From: Fragilaria crotonensis
Lineage: Eukaryota; Bacillariophyta; Fragilariophyceae; Fragilariales; Fragilariaceae
Reading direction: 5' to 3'
NCBI GenBank assembly: GCA_022925895.1
Contig: JAKSYS010000615.1
Location: forward strand, 1-37,675
Length of the DNA stretch: 37,675 nt
Below are positions 19,423 to 30,872 of the stretch, piece after piece. Each line of letters starts with the position of its first letter. Positions within the stretch are counted from its first letter, which is position 1. Below the pieces are notes generated by a model. That model saw only the letters and a list, made by a program, of their open reading frames with translations. It was not told the DNA's origin and made no database searches. Position numbers and translations under genes: made by a program.

Positions 19423-20067
19423 TCAATGGACGGAGACGTTGGAGTGCCAACAATGATAAGACGACCAAACAAGATATGACAAAGCCGTAATCACACTACA
19501 ACAAGACGCCAGTGCCGTGAAGACTGGTGGCTTACCATTCCAAAGCTCCATACTGGCAATTTTGCTGTTGACAGCAGGAACACAACTATCGCGTGTATCT
19601 CCCACAATACCCAATGGAGGACAGGGAGGATCATTGCTATACCAATAAGACTGCCCGTCAGGTATGAAACCGCTCTTTGGGCAAGTTTCAGCCACACAGT
19701 TCAAAGACTTGCCATGGCAATCGCATTTGGAGGGAGGATGGCGTCCGACTTGAAAACAATTTCCGTAGTTTTGCAATTGGAGCTAGTAAGGGGTGGTCCA
19801 GGACAGACGCCACAAGGAACATCGCTGGATGGAGTATAAATCTCGGCTACGATGAAGTTGCGGATAGACTGCTTTTCACTCCATTCACCCTCCCCTCTCC
19901 GAATGGCTGTCGCTGTGGAGTAGATGCCGATAGCGTCCAAAAATATATGACGTGATGTGCTCGACCTGATGTCTCCTGTCCAATCCGAGTTATGCTCTTG
20001 CGCAGAAGAGATCTGTTTCAACAGAAGTAGCCATGGCAAAGCCTACGATGCTATCGCTTCGTACCAT
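19423..20067 (-). CDS. Cys-rich putative secreted protein (frame-disrupted, tentative)
   Basis: No family is recognised. From an ATG at 20067 (MVRSDSIVGFA), a one-base shift near 20035 leads into PWLLLLKQISSAQ, together a plausible signal peptide. The frame continues to CGVCPGPPLTSSN. A second shift near 19765 leads to NYGNCFQVGRHPP, CDCHGKSLNCVAETCP, FIPDGQSYWYSNDPPCPPLG and a hydrophobic C-terminal stretch (FTALASCCSVITALSYLVW), stop at 19423. The regular Cys spacing across two frames argues for one coding region. It could be an extracellular Cys-rich protein with a C-terminal anchor, or a pseudogene. Confidence 0.4.
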
Positions 20068-20096
20068 TGAGTATGTAAAACATCGTATCGGCTTAA

Positions 20097-20234
20097 CTAC
20101 CTCTTCCAAAACGTCAAAAGCACCTTCTGTATCAGAGTCTTTGATTGGGACGCCCGAGCAATGTCGACAGTAACCGACGCTTCTTTGGCAAAGCCCTTCT
20201 TGATTTGGCTACAGAACAACGCAAATTCCTCCCT
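20097..20234 (-). other. In-frame continuation after TGA: seventh repeat unit
   Basis: Directly after the TGA the same frame reads REEFALFCSQIKKGFAKEAS, then VTVDIARASQS, and ends at TAG (20097-20099). This is a clear seventh copy of the repeat. Either the TGA is a recent nonsense change or sequencing error at a Leu codon, or the stop is read through. Confidence 0.65.
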
Positions 20235-21281
20235 TCAAGCCTCCATATCCTTGGCTCCTCCTGAGGTTCCTTGCAATACATCAGCAAGCAAACGATCGTT
20301 CGCGGTGGGATCTTCGTTAACACTCATTGATTTTGATGTCCGAGCAACGTCGACTGTCAGCGACGCTTCTTCTTCCAAGCCGTCATAGATTTTGCTGCAA
20401 GACCTCGAGAATTCTTCACGCAGCGCCGCCATATCAGGTCGCAATGGAGTGGCTTGGACACCAACCGAAATTTCCTTGGCAAGGTCCATATGCATTTGAC
20501 TGCAGGACCTTTTCAACTCTTCCCGTAGTGCCGACAAATCTGTCCCTCCTGAAGTTCGCCTTGGAGCTGCATGCGTCGGGGTTCGGCTCGAGATAGGAAC
20601 GGGAACGTTGACTTCAACAGACGCTTCCTTTGCAAGGTCCATATGCATTTGGCTGTAAGACTTTTTTAATCCCTCCCGTAGAGAAGCCAGATCAGTCCTT
20701 CCTGAGGTTCGCCTTTGAGCTACATTCGTCGGGATTGGACTCCTGATAGGAAAGTTTACTTCAACCGAAGCTTCCTTGGAAAGGTCCGAATGCATTTGAC
20801 TGTATGAAGTTTTGAATTCCTCCCTCAGAGCTCCCAGATCAGGCCCTCTTGAGGTTCGCCTTGTAGCTGCAATCGTTGAGGTAGGACTCTGGGTAGGATT
20901 GTTGATTTCAACCGAAGCTTCCTTTGCGAGGTCCAAATGCAATTGGCTGTATGACCTTTTGAATTCCTCCCTTAGAGCCCCCAGATCAGTCCCTCTTGAG
21001 GTTCGCCTTGGAGCTGCAGTCGTCCTGATTGGGGACCGGAGAGGCGCTTCGACACCCATCGACGCTTCCTTTACCAAGCCGATATTGATTTGGCTACATG
21101 ATCGTTTGAACTCCTCCCGCAGACCCGCCATGTTAGTTCCTCCAGAGGTTCGCAGCGGAGCTGCATTCGTCCAGGCTTGCCCTTCGATAGGAATGTCGTC
21201 CTTCCCTGCCATTTTGATATTGACACTGGCAGACGTCGCGAAGGTCGAGAGCAACAAAATATATATGGCTGGTTTCACCAT
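20235..21281 (-). CDS. Secreted tandem-repeat protein of unknown function
   Basis: The ATG at 21281 begins a signal peptide (MVKPAIYILLLSTFATSASV). The mature part consists of six units of about 49 residues. The unit pattern is RRTSGGTDLxALREEFKRS, then YSQMHMDLAKEASVEVN, then a Pro/Ser-rich linker. The LREEFKRSYSQMH segment would be an amphipathic helix. One Cys (SCSQ) replaces Tyr in outer copies. The frame stops at a TGA (20235-20237) exactly where the next unit should read ALREEF, and continues open afterwards. No enzyme domain is present. It is likely an extracellular or wall-associated repeat protein. Confidence 0.75.
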   Translation of the reverse strand: MVKPAIYILLLSTFATSASVNIKMAGKDDIPIEGQAWTNAAPLRTSGGTNMAGLREEFKRSCSQINIGLVKEASMGVEAPLRSPIRTTAAPRRTSRGTDLGALREEFKRSYSQLHLDLAKEASVEINNPTQSPTSTIAATRRTSRGPDLGALREEFKTSYSQMHSDLSKEASVEVNFPIRSPIPTNVAQRRTSGRTDLASLREGLKKSYSQMHMDLAKEASVEVNVPVPISSRTPTHAAPRRTSGGTDLSALREELKRSCSQMHMDLAKEISVGVQATPLRPDMAALREEFSRSCSKIYDGLEEEASLTVDVARTSKSMSVNEDPTANDRLLADVLQGTSGGAKDMEA

Positions 21282-21441
21282 AAAGAATCGGCAGGTAGCC
21301 TATAGTATGTTTTCAACGTCGAAAGTGAAACCCCTTAAGTGTTTTCTTTGGCATGACGTCACCAGAATGAATTTTTATCACGTTGCAACCAAGGGCATTG
21401 ACCATGGGATTACACGGCTGCGAAGCAATCACGAACATGAA

Positions 21442-21516
21442 GACTATCGTCCTCACAAGGAAAATAGACTTCTTCATTGCCCGAGGGATCGAATAATATG
21501 AGTGAGGACGATAGTC
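21442..21516. repeat. Inverted repeat, 15-bp perfect arms
   Basis: GACTATCGTCCTCAC at 21442-21456 is the exact reverse complement of 21502-21516, with a 45-base loop. It could be a small foldback or a structured RNA; no function is evident. Confidence 0.6.
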
Positions 21517-21674
21517 CTCGCACACTTGCAAATATTTTGGCAAGTGTAAGGAGCACCTTTTGCGAACATTTTCTGCAACCGTTTTTCAGTTGCATGTACT
21601 CCACAGATGTCAAGTGCTTCATTAACAGTGAGTCCAGCACCTAACATTCTTCGCAAGGATGTGAGATCCACGGA
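21474..21674 (-). pseudogene. Coding-like fragment, unknown
   Basis: One minus-strand frame reads VDLTSLRRMLGAGLTVNEAL, then DICGVHATEKRLQKMFAKG. The helix-like composition and lack of low complexity suggest a real protein fragment. There is no ATG at its start and no recognisable family; the frame breaks downstream. It may be part of a decayed gene. Confidence 0.25.
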
Positions 21675-22811
21675 CGCTGTTGTTCAAGAAGTCAGCATTC
21701 AATGACCAGCGTTCAACACATGCCAATCATGTGTTGAAAGATTTTGACGCCTTACAACCAGAATGGTATTTGTTCGATGACGACTGTATCTCCGACAGGA
21801 AAATAAGAGCTGCATCATCTAAAATGATAACGGGGAGGCCAAGATGGAGCAGAGGATGGAGAAGGGGATGATCACGATCGTCAGCAAGACGCTCGTGTCC
21901 TTCGCAGATTGTTTGGCATCATGTCGTTAGCTCAGATTTGGCTACCAGTCGTCGTTGGCCGCTCGTCTTGTCAGCAATTGTACTTGATTTGATTCAGACT
22001 CCTCTGGACAATCGCTCTTTGCTCAAATTGTGCATTGTACGATGCAGATTAGAAACAGAAACAGTTGTAAGTTAATGTGTTCACGTGGTGTTCACATTTT
22101 GCTGAATTGAGACCGCATCACAAACCCTGCGGATTGCGGGATGCAACTGTACATCGCAAAATAGCGATTCCTCAACAGGGTTTCCTTGCAAGCAAGCATA
22201 GTTGGCCATGATATAACAGAAGTACTCTGATTTCAAGTCCTTCATAAACAAGTACAATATCCTTCAAAATAGGTTGGATTGGTCGGAAGCTGTTGATAAG
22301 AACTCAGCACAATTTGTGACTCGAGAAGTTAAACATTACCACTACACTGTGACCATTTTTTTCACTACACCTCCTTCCTAACTGCAAGTGTGACGATGAC
22401 CATAGGGCGGCATGCACACTTGTACATCGACCACCAGGAACTCCAAATCAATGTCGCATACAATGATAGGATTTGTCATCATAGACAATATCGCATCCAT
22501 AGAGTATGCCAGGATCACACCGCCCTCACTGGAGATAAATTGCCTCAGCAGCATGATAATCATAGGACTCTTGTTTTAATTCGTGCCGACCGACTTGCGC
22601 CGCAGCCAAGGCGTATCTGTGAGTTTCAATCGCTCAAGTTTTCGAAGAGACATACGACGCTACCGGCGGTGGGCTTGTTAATCAGTTGGACTGCGAATGC
22701 CAATGACAGCAACATGGTTTGGGACCCCCTCCTTATAACAACGCTGTGTATTCTTCTGAAAACCTCATGCCATAACAGGTTTTCAAGCACAAGATGCTAC
22801 ACGGTGAATTA

Positions 22812-22993
22812 CGACACACCACCATCCACCAACACATTGCACGACTGATGGTGGAAGCCTTGCTACTGCTGCATTAGTTCACTCATCCCAGCAAGAACAG
22901 CAACTTATGTTACTTGACATCGAGCAGCTCATGAAAAAGGTCAATTCGCATGGATGTGCATTGACTTTGGCCAACGCAAGGAAGGAAGGCTGA
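22812..22993 (+). pseudogene. Coding-like fragment, unknown
   Basis: One frame reads DGGSLATAALVHSSQQEQQL, then MLLDIEQLMKKVNSHGCALT and LANARKEG before a stop. It looks like an amphipathic helical region of a protein but has no start codon or recognised family. It may be a remnant exon. Confidence 0.2.
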
Positions 22994-25675
22994 ATAAAGA
23001 GAGAGGAGGTGGTGCCATCGCGTGCAGATACGAGAGTGGACTCAAAAAAGAGAATGTTCACCAAAAATATCTACTATAGAATTTAATGAACGTCTGTACA
23101 AAAGGTACCAAGATCTACCTCGCGAGGGTTGAGGGTGAAACCAGCCATACTCCGAGGGAAGGATACTTGCACCTGTTCTACATATAGATTTCAAAAACCC
23201 ACTCCTATAGGAAGAGTCTTAAGACTTATTGAGAATGTTATTTCTACGAGTATCATAGTCGAGGATTCGAATCGAAATAAAAGATCTCAAGTCGCAGTTA
23301 GGAAGAATTATGACCTTTATGCGCTGTCGTCGGCATCTTGGTTTCTCAAATTCGATACACAGCGATCGAGAAACGTGACAAAAGTGACATGCATTGACGG
23401 GCACCATGACTCTTTTTTAATGCCTCGTGCTCCGAATATGCCCTCAAGAGCCAAGGTCACGATTGGGACATAATGCAACGTTGGGTCACGCCAATTTGAT
23501 TCTTGACCTGACATTTCGTATAGAGTATGGAACTCCAGTGTCCAGTGCTATCAAACAAAATACCTCTTGCAAAGACAGGTTTGGTTCGTATGGGTACCAG
23601 GCGTACTGTCGGAGTTTTGGACTATGGACCGCTTCGACGACAAAAACAGGATTGAAGTTGCGGGAAGAGAACCTCCTCAAAAATTTCGGCCTATTTACCG
23701 TTAACAAATTCTCCGACGACCGACAGGTGAGCTAAAGAAATTTAATGTGACGAGAGGGCTGATTACAACTCTTGTATTTCCACGATTTGGAGGATCCTCA
23801 TCGTACTTGAGGTTTTGTTCGTCGTCATTGGAGTGTTGGGTCGCCATTCCTGGCTGTCCACATTAGTTGTGTGACATGATCAAATAAAGCCAACAAGCAT
23901 GAGCCATACAACTTTGCTCAGCGTGACTACTAGCTAGCAGTGCTCACCCCTCAAGCCAGATGTTGCTTCTTCCCTTCCAATAGGAATCGCCAATCCTAAG
24001 CCTCCTGGATTTGGCCCTACAGATGAGATGGATATTGAGAAACCTCTGGAGAGAACATTTTGGATGATTTAGTCCAGCAGTACTATTCTACCCATTGCAA
24101 TCAAGTATAGTATTGGATATGCATCCCCTGTAATCGAGTCTCTGACAATACTACCTTGGTTAAAAAGGAATAAAGATTGCCCTAAAGATTGCCTCTGTTT
24201 GAATTGTCATTTACTATAGCACCACATTTGTCTCACAATGTGACTCTGTCTTTGATGTTGACTTCGTTTACTAATCACCAGCAGCACTGGGATTAATTGG
24301 ACCATGTAGCACTCAACATTATCACAAACATGCCAGATTACAATACTTTGGACTATCATGAACAAATGTTAACAGTTGAAGCAGGATACCCACAGATAGT
24401 CTTGCTCTCAATAAAAGTGCAACATCAGGATGAAGGATGTTTTCTGCGAAGAGTGAAACAGCAAGAGCTGTACCATCAGTTATTATGATGTGCTCCAAGA
24501 CTTTCCAATTTTCTGGTTATCATTGAAAGAGTTGTAATGCAAATATATTCGCAAATGAAAGATGTGATATCTACTGAGATTCACATTGCATTTGCTTCCA
24601 CTTTTGCCAACAACACCACCATGCGGGACGACCGCACAACTCAAGATATTGCAATCAGGGCCATTGCTTTAAGTCAGCATTGTCAGACTCAGCACCCTAC
24701 TGGAGGATGGTCGACAAAACAGTTCTTGAGGGTTGACAGGGACAGCAGCAGCCATGCAGTGAACAAAGGTATAAGCAAGCGGACAAACTTATTGATTGAT
24801 CACTTGGAGAGGAGGACTCAAGATGCACTTGTGTAAAAACTGCCGCATGGCCTTGATGACTGCAGATGCCAGTGAGAAAGTCACCACATCATGTGCTTCA
24901 TGGTTTACCTTGCTTGTAATTAGCATCCTTGAAGACGATGCAATATTTCAATGACAACAAAGCAGCAGGTTGGGTACTTTATGCATCTTTGCAAAAGTTT
25001 TGACTGGAGGTAAGTCTATAGTAGTATTTTTTTACATTTTGTTTACAAGGACACAAGCTAGAGAGAGAGCGAAAACGACGGAACAAATTGACGGGTTTGC
25101 TATCCCGCGCGACCTTCATCCATGATAACATCACTCACTCGTCATGTAACGGACAGGAGTACACGATGTACAAGTTTTACGTAGTACTACTGGATTACTG
25201 TTACTCCAGCGTATTCATAAAAAAAAGCTTTCAACGCCTTGTCCACCGATTGCCAACGGTCGACTCGATCACACTTCGCACGTCAATGCGCCGTTTCTGA
25301 TTCAATAGCGTAGGTAACGTGCCACACTGTACCATTACTGCGACAGCAATTTACCGTAGTACCAGCATCGTACAATTCCTACGCGTACATTGCGCACCTG
25401 CAACGACTTTTACTCGAGACTTACGTACAGTACTGGTTTACTCAGTACTCCGTTCTCGTACCTCCAGCTGTAGTAGTATCCTGTATCCCACTCACCTCAA
25501 CAGACTTGCATTTTTCCCTACGCGGTACGAGTAGGTCTAGTAGAAGAACGAACACGACCAACAACGAACGACACAACGCTCTTGACTGCTGTTGGTGATT
25601 TAAATTGCCATCACACAAGATTCGTTCTTGCTTTTGAGATTGCTCGATCAAAGACGACAACAACAACCAAGAACG

Positions 25676-26904
25676 ATGAGTCGTTCAACAACAACATCCC
25701 CAACAATCACACCACAAATGGCAGTATTGGGACGAGATGGCCGCGATTTGAATGTAGGATATCATGAGTCGCCCTTCTTGTTGCATCGCAGTCCAGCAGA
25801 TGCAGCAGCAGCAGCAGCGGCAACATCGTCCTCGTCGTCGTCGACAGCCAACAACAGCAACAACAACAAATCATCTAAATGGTGGGGAAAGTGGAAGCTT
25901 CCATCGACATTGCCCTCCGCCTCCATATTAATGGCTGGTGATCGCGGTAATGTCAATGATGGCATTCCCGAGGACGATGACAACCAGCACGACGATTCCG
26001 CGTCGTACACATCCATGGGCGAGATCATGAATGACGAGGAGAGTGTCGGGAGCAAGAACAGCAACTCCAAGCCGTCGTTGGCAATATTGCGATCCTTGGC
26101 TTTATTTCATCCCACACCATCATCATCCAGCGATCATCCAATGTCTCAACAGCATAATGGCCGCACAACAACTACAACAAGGAGCAATGATAATGGTCTT
26201 TTCACTTCTGTCGCTTCAGATGAATTCGTCAAACCACCCGCTAAAGAAGAGGCGGTTCGAAACGATTGTTCCTTCTTTTATCAAGGTTTTGAGGAAACTC
26301 CAGCAGCGCCTATGACGACGTCGTCATTACAGAATCAAACCTATGGTTTGTCGGTCTACAATCCCTTGGTTCCAACTCCGCCGAGACATCGTGCAGCATA
26401 CCGGGCTCGATTTCAACAACTCAATGAGGAATGGCGACGGCATGCGGATATTTACGGCGAGGACAATGAACTTTGGTTGCGAGATGAAGACGACGAAGTT
26501 GACACCATCGATTCTTCGACTCTCAGTGTATCCAATGTCATGCATTCTTCCCTTTGTTGGGCACAAGATGGACGGATATTGATGACACTACCAAAGATAA
26601 GGTGCGCCTCCTCATGGATGAAGATTTAGAACCTGGGATATTGTCCGTCGAACAGGGTAATCCAATCCAGAGCAATAACGGCGACAATCATCACAACAAG
26701 GACGAAATCATGTATGTTTTGACGGTCGATGAGAATCTCTATCGCCGCGTCATTGGAGAAATATCCGATGCCACCTCGTCACGCTTTGGATTGCACCAAT
26801 TCTGTACCGACGAGGGACGTGTGGATATATCCGTCGCAGTCATGTGTCTCCTACTGGTTATGCTCATTTTGCTCATCAATACCATTATTTGGCCCGTCGA
26901 CTAG
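25676..26904 (+). CDS. Tail-anchored protein of unknown function (frame-disrupted)
   Basis: The first ATG in frame is 25676 (MSRSTTTSPTITPQ). The N-terminal two thirds is low-complexity: poly-Ala, poly-Ser and Asn runs, with acidic and Thr stretches. A better conserved-looking part follows (YGLSVYNPLVPTPPRHRAAY, FQQLNEEWRRHADIYG). Near 26555 the frame moves by one and continues LGTRWTDIDDTTKDKVRLLM, then VDENLYRRVIGEISDATSS. The C-terminus is one membrane helix (VAVMCLLLVMLILLINTIIW) ending PVD, so the protein would be anchored by its tail facing the cytosol. Joined length is about 409 residues. No family is recognised; the continuity of coding character across the shift suggests a sequence error or recent break. 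Confidence 0.6.
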
Positions 26905-28702
26905 GCACACATGTCGGTTCCTTATGATTTACTCGATCCCGGTGTTGTGGCAGGGCTCTGTCACGGCACATCAAATTCCAATCCCTGATGTTTGGCACCT
27001 ACGCCTACGGGTACCAAACGACAGTACAACCTTCATTCCGTTATGGTTGACACTTGACACTGTTCACTATCCTACTATACATATTACGGCACTAACATCC
27101 AGAAACATCGTGGACCGATGTCGCTCCAAGCTGCCGGATGCACCGCTCTTGGATGGGATCATTATGTCCATTATGCCACCGCCATCACGTCGTTTCCATT
27201 AAGAAAAAGAACAATCGATCGAAGGTTTTGAACTCCCTAGTTCCCCCTTGAAGTCCATGGTAGGTACAGGCACCTGGAACAAACATAAACGATTTATAGT
27301 AGCTGAGCGAGTGGAAGTATAGGCAACGTTGGCAACCTTCTCAACCAACTTCTAACCGCAGCAAGTTTTTGATCTCATTTTGGGCTTCCTTTTCTTCCTC
27401 TCCAAGTAAGGACACTATTTATGTTTATTGACGAACTCATGATTTACCTACTTAGTTTTCGAGATATATAAACATCATAAGTGTACGGTTCAGTACCAGG
27501 TAGCTAATTACTTTGGCCAATTGAGTTTATTGTTGGTCGGAGTACCCAGCAAGACTTTCCTCACGTTACATGCATTACACATACATCCCAATGGTATGTG
27601 CTACCAGTCTGTTTTTAAGCGAAAGGAACGTATTTCACTTTAAGTTGATGAGCATAGAAGCAATTTCAAGCTTGTAGTGAAGCAATCATGGTTGTGATGG
27701 AGGGCAATACAATTAAATTCATAGCATTTGTATGGTAGGTCCCATAGGATTTTACATCTTAAACGTGGTATTTGCTATTACACCTGAAATCTTTGCTCAG
27801 AATGTAAAGCACTTGCTTTCTAGTATTACAATTGCCAATATGACTGCTAAACTAACACATCAAATTTTAGTACCACACATGCAAAACCACACAAGCCAAT
27901 AATCTTTGACCACATTTCACAAACAAATGCTATCTCCATGTGCAATTCTTCTCTACACAACCTTTGATACCAAACCAATACCTGAGGAACATATGGTAAA
28001 CTTGTCATGTCCATGCATACGATGCAATCATAGGATTCACTGTTGGCATTGACATGCATGGATTCACTGCCTGTTGGCATTGACATTCAAGTGACTAGTA
28101 CTATCCATAACTGAAGGTGGTGACCAGCAGCATGGCGCAGAGGCGAACCATGCATAATGCACACTGCACACCCTGTGTTGTGGATGTTATTGTCTCTCCC
28201 AGTCACCGTTGTGCGGCCAACACGCTCTCTTCAGAGAAATCGGCCCCTTATGGCTGGATGCACCAGGAAGATTCTCGAGGTGAGAGCTCTACGTACTAGT
28301 ACCACTATTTTTTAGACGGCGAAAATAGAAAATAGATTAACACGCCGAATCACTTGCTTCTGAGTCCATGGACCATGATGGTGCACATCTCAACCAATCC
28401 TTGATATTCCGTGGAGCTTCTTGCATAAACATCATCTCCTTCCTCATCATGAGTGAAATCACGTGGAAGCTCCACAGAAAACGCTGTTTTGAAAGATTCA
28501 CGGCCAATAATCACATATCTACTGATAATGTGCCAGAAATAGGCGGTATATGCTGAGCATCTACTACAACTTCTCTGGTGATTCCAGAAACATTATCTGA
28601 TGAAGAGGACTGTTGCAATATTTCCAATTTGAGAACTGGCAACCATGTTAACATCGCTGGTTTGCGATCTCGGTTCCGTCCCTGGCTGCTGGATCAATTT
28701 GT

Positions 28703-28990
28703 CACGGCCTCTTGTGGTAGCCTGTTGTCACAGCTAAATTACAACGTACCCAACATCTTGCAGGACTCGAGTTCTGGACGCGCATGGGGGAACCTGCCTC
28801 TAAACACTGGGATCCCTTCATTGTCACCCAAACTTGGCGGTGGTCCGCGAGTTTCGAGTTTTATCAACATGAACCTGGAATCCAGAAGTTGCCGATTATC
28901 AAGTTCGCTCATGCATTGGAAGAGACAGCATTGGCGGATGTTCGCCAAGAGCAATTCAAATATCCGGACTTGGGCAGCAGTTATTGATAT
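28703..28990 (+). pseudogene. Coding-like fragment, unknown
   Basis: One frame reads KLQRTQHLAGLEFWTRMGEP, then ASKHWDPFIVTQTWRWSASF and LPIIKFAHALEETALADVRQ before a stop. The aromatic-rich, non-repetitive composition is typical of protein. There is no obvious start and no recognised family. It may be a remnant exon of a lost gene or transposon. Confidence 0.25.
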
Positions 28991-29324
28991 GTTATCAGGA
29001 TCCACCAGGATATGTTGACGACAAAATCATAAGATTCAAGCAGACTTCTCAACCCTGCTGCCCAGCAGTACGGACCTGATTCTTGTCAACAACTTCAAAT
29101 CAATTGTTCTTGATCCGGCGCAAGCCCTCCTATCCCAGCGCCTACCTCTTCCCGCCTGTTACGAACTTTGAAATAATTTGATACTGCCACACGTCCTCGG
29201 ATGCAATTCGAGCGCAGTTATCAGCCACAAGCGGTACTACATGCCCACCATTGCCCGCCACATAGTATAATCACGACGCTGCTTTCTTTCAAAGGTTGGA
29301 TTTCGCTTGGGGCATATAATTTCC

Positions 29325-29605
29325 ATGGCCTTCTCTTTATCCAACAAGCCGGAGGAGGATCAAGAGCATGGCGGAGGAGAAGGGGCTTTGATTAAAGGAG
29401 ATAACGAACATCACGAATCTTGTCATTGTATCTACCATGGCTGCTTTGTGGTGCAGATCTTGTCATGCTGGCGCTCGCATTGCAGGTTCTGAAACACTCG
29501 AACGCCATTTCCATTTTCTTGTGCGTTGATTCGCCATGGCTACCTTTGGGTTTGTGGGTCATCTGGGCATCAGCAGTTCAGTACACAGCTGTACAAGTAC
29601 CGTAG
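29325..29605 (+). pseudogene. Fragment of a polytopic membrane protein gene
   Basis: The ATG at 29325 gives an acidic cytosolic-looking start (MAFSLSNKPEEDQEH). After a one-base shift near 29425 it continues LPWLLCGADLVMLALALQVL, then SIFLCVDSPWLPLGLWVIWA, two likely membrane helices. The sequence then runs into GTAC-rich spacer. It looks like the 5' end of a membrane-protein gene, truncated and frame-broken. No family is assigned. Confidence 0.3.
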
Positions 29606-29725
29606 ACTTCGTATACTTTTCTCGGTCAGCACCAAAAATCATAATACTAGGCCTACGTTAAGCTACCTAGTGTACCTAAAATATGAACCCAGCCATAGCA
29701 CGTACTCGGAGTAGCACTGTAGTCG

Positions 29726-29752
29726 AGTAGACTACTAGACTAGTAGTCTACT
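29726..29752. repeat. Near-perfect palindrome
   Basis: AGTAGACTACTAG-A-CTAGTAGTCTACT has 13-bp perfect arms around one base. It lies in a GTAGT/GTAC-rich segment. It could be a regulatory palindrome or a cruciform-prone site; no adjacent intact gene supports a role. Confidence 0.5.
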
Positions 29753-30872
29753 GTAGTAGTCTTCCGCTACATGTGCGAAAAAAACGTCATGAATTACTGT
29801 ACTCTCTCAATCCGAGTCGTACATTGACAAGTACTTGTACCCACTTCAGGCGGCCCCTCTCAGGGACAGGATTCTTCAATACTAAAATTGCCGAGCTCGT
29901 GACCAAGTGACCAAGTCAGGAATTCGAACTCTAGCAACTGTGGATTGGTTCAATTTTGCAATGGGCGGACAGCACACGGATGGACTGCATTATGCAGCAC
30001 AAATCAATTACTTCAAGGCACAGCACTTGGTAGCATTAGCCGATCGCATGTGGACCGAACAAAAGTTCATCGAATATCCTGGACCGTAAGGGTAAATGGT
30101 ACAGTATCCGCTGTGTGGTCCAGTTTTGTATGTTGGCCCTGCGTCACAAAGGAGCAGTTTGCGTATGGATGATGGAGGTACGCCATTCCACCTCGCCAAC
30201 ACGAGCTTGGATTACGGAGCGTATTGGTAACGCGAAATTGGGTTAAATGGTGCGTGCTGACACGCAACAACAGGTATCGTTTTGAAATTGTACGAGCATA
30301 CTCAACTATGAAGTAAAAATCATCAGAACATGATGATCCTTGTTGAAAAGTTACAATATTGAAATCGTCATGCCAACGGTTGCGGCACACAATTCATCGC
30401 TTCTGACATTATCTGAGGACGGGGCCTTTTCCAGTGATATAAGTTACTGGAGAGTGTGCTCCATCGTTTGCAAGGTATTGTACTATAGTAGGACGTGATG
30501 TTGAGGAGAGGAATTACTACCTGGTTGGCAACTTGAATGTTCATTCTCTTGATTGCCCGTGGTGTCCACTCATTCGTACACGATGCAGCGCCCCTCCTCC
30601 TTCCTAAATGACTTAACCCAACCACAACACCTCCATGCTCCCAAAATTTCAGGATCGTATCCAGCAATTCCTTGCCAATCAGTTGAGATAATGGGCCAGA
30701 ATGGTCTTTTCGTTTCAAGAGTGGGAGTGATGGCTGATGGGGAATGGGTGTTTGAGTTTGCTTTCATGCCACATTCGATAGCATGAGCAAGCAGTTCACT
30801 CAATGACGCCATTTGATGAAATACCAGGTTTGTTCATTGCTCATGCTTCACCCCGTACTTCGGACTCCAGTA

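Larger units (their letters stand above)
21282..25675. other. Long gene-poor region
   Basis: About 4.4 kb without a convincing gene. Two coding-like scraps (21474-21674 minus, 22812-22993 plus) and a hairpin (21442-21516) are listed separately. Other open frames (22390-22848, 23129-23473, 24297-24836, all plus) have no domain, conserved motif or coding periodicity that I can recognise. The stretch 25150-25530 is rich in GTAC/AGTAC words, as in other gene-upstream segments of this window. Confidence 0.4.
26905..30869. other. Long gene-poor region
   Basis: About 4 kb with no intact gene. Coding-like fragments at 28703-28990 and 29325-29605, a local duplication at 28036-28089 (CTGTTGGCATTGACAT twice) and a palindrome at 29726-29752 are the only structures noted. 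The segment 29590-29860 is rich in GTAC and GTAGT words. Confidence 0.4.

Noticed and set aside
22378-22848. Overlapping open frames on both strands as a gene
   Set aside because: No domain, no signal, no conserved motif, and composition like the surrounding spacer.
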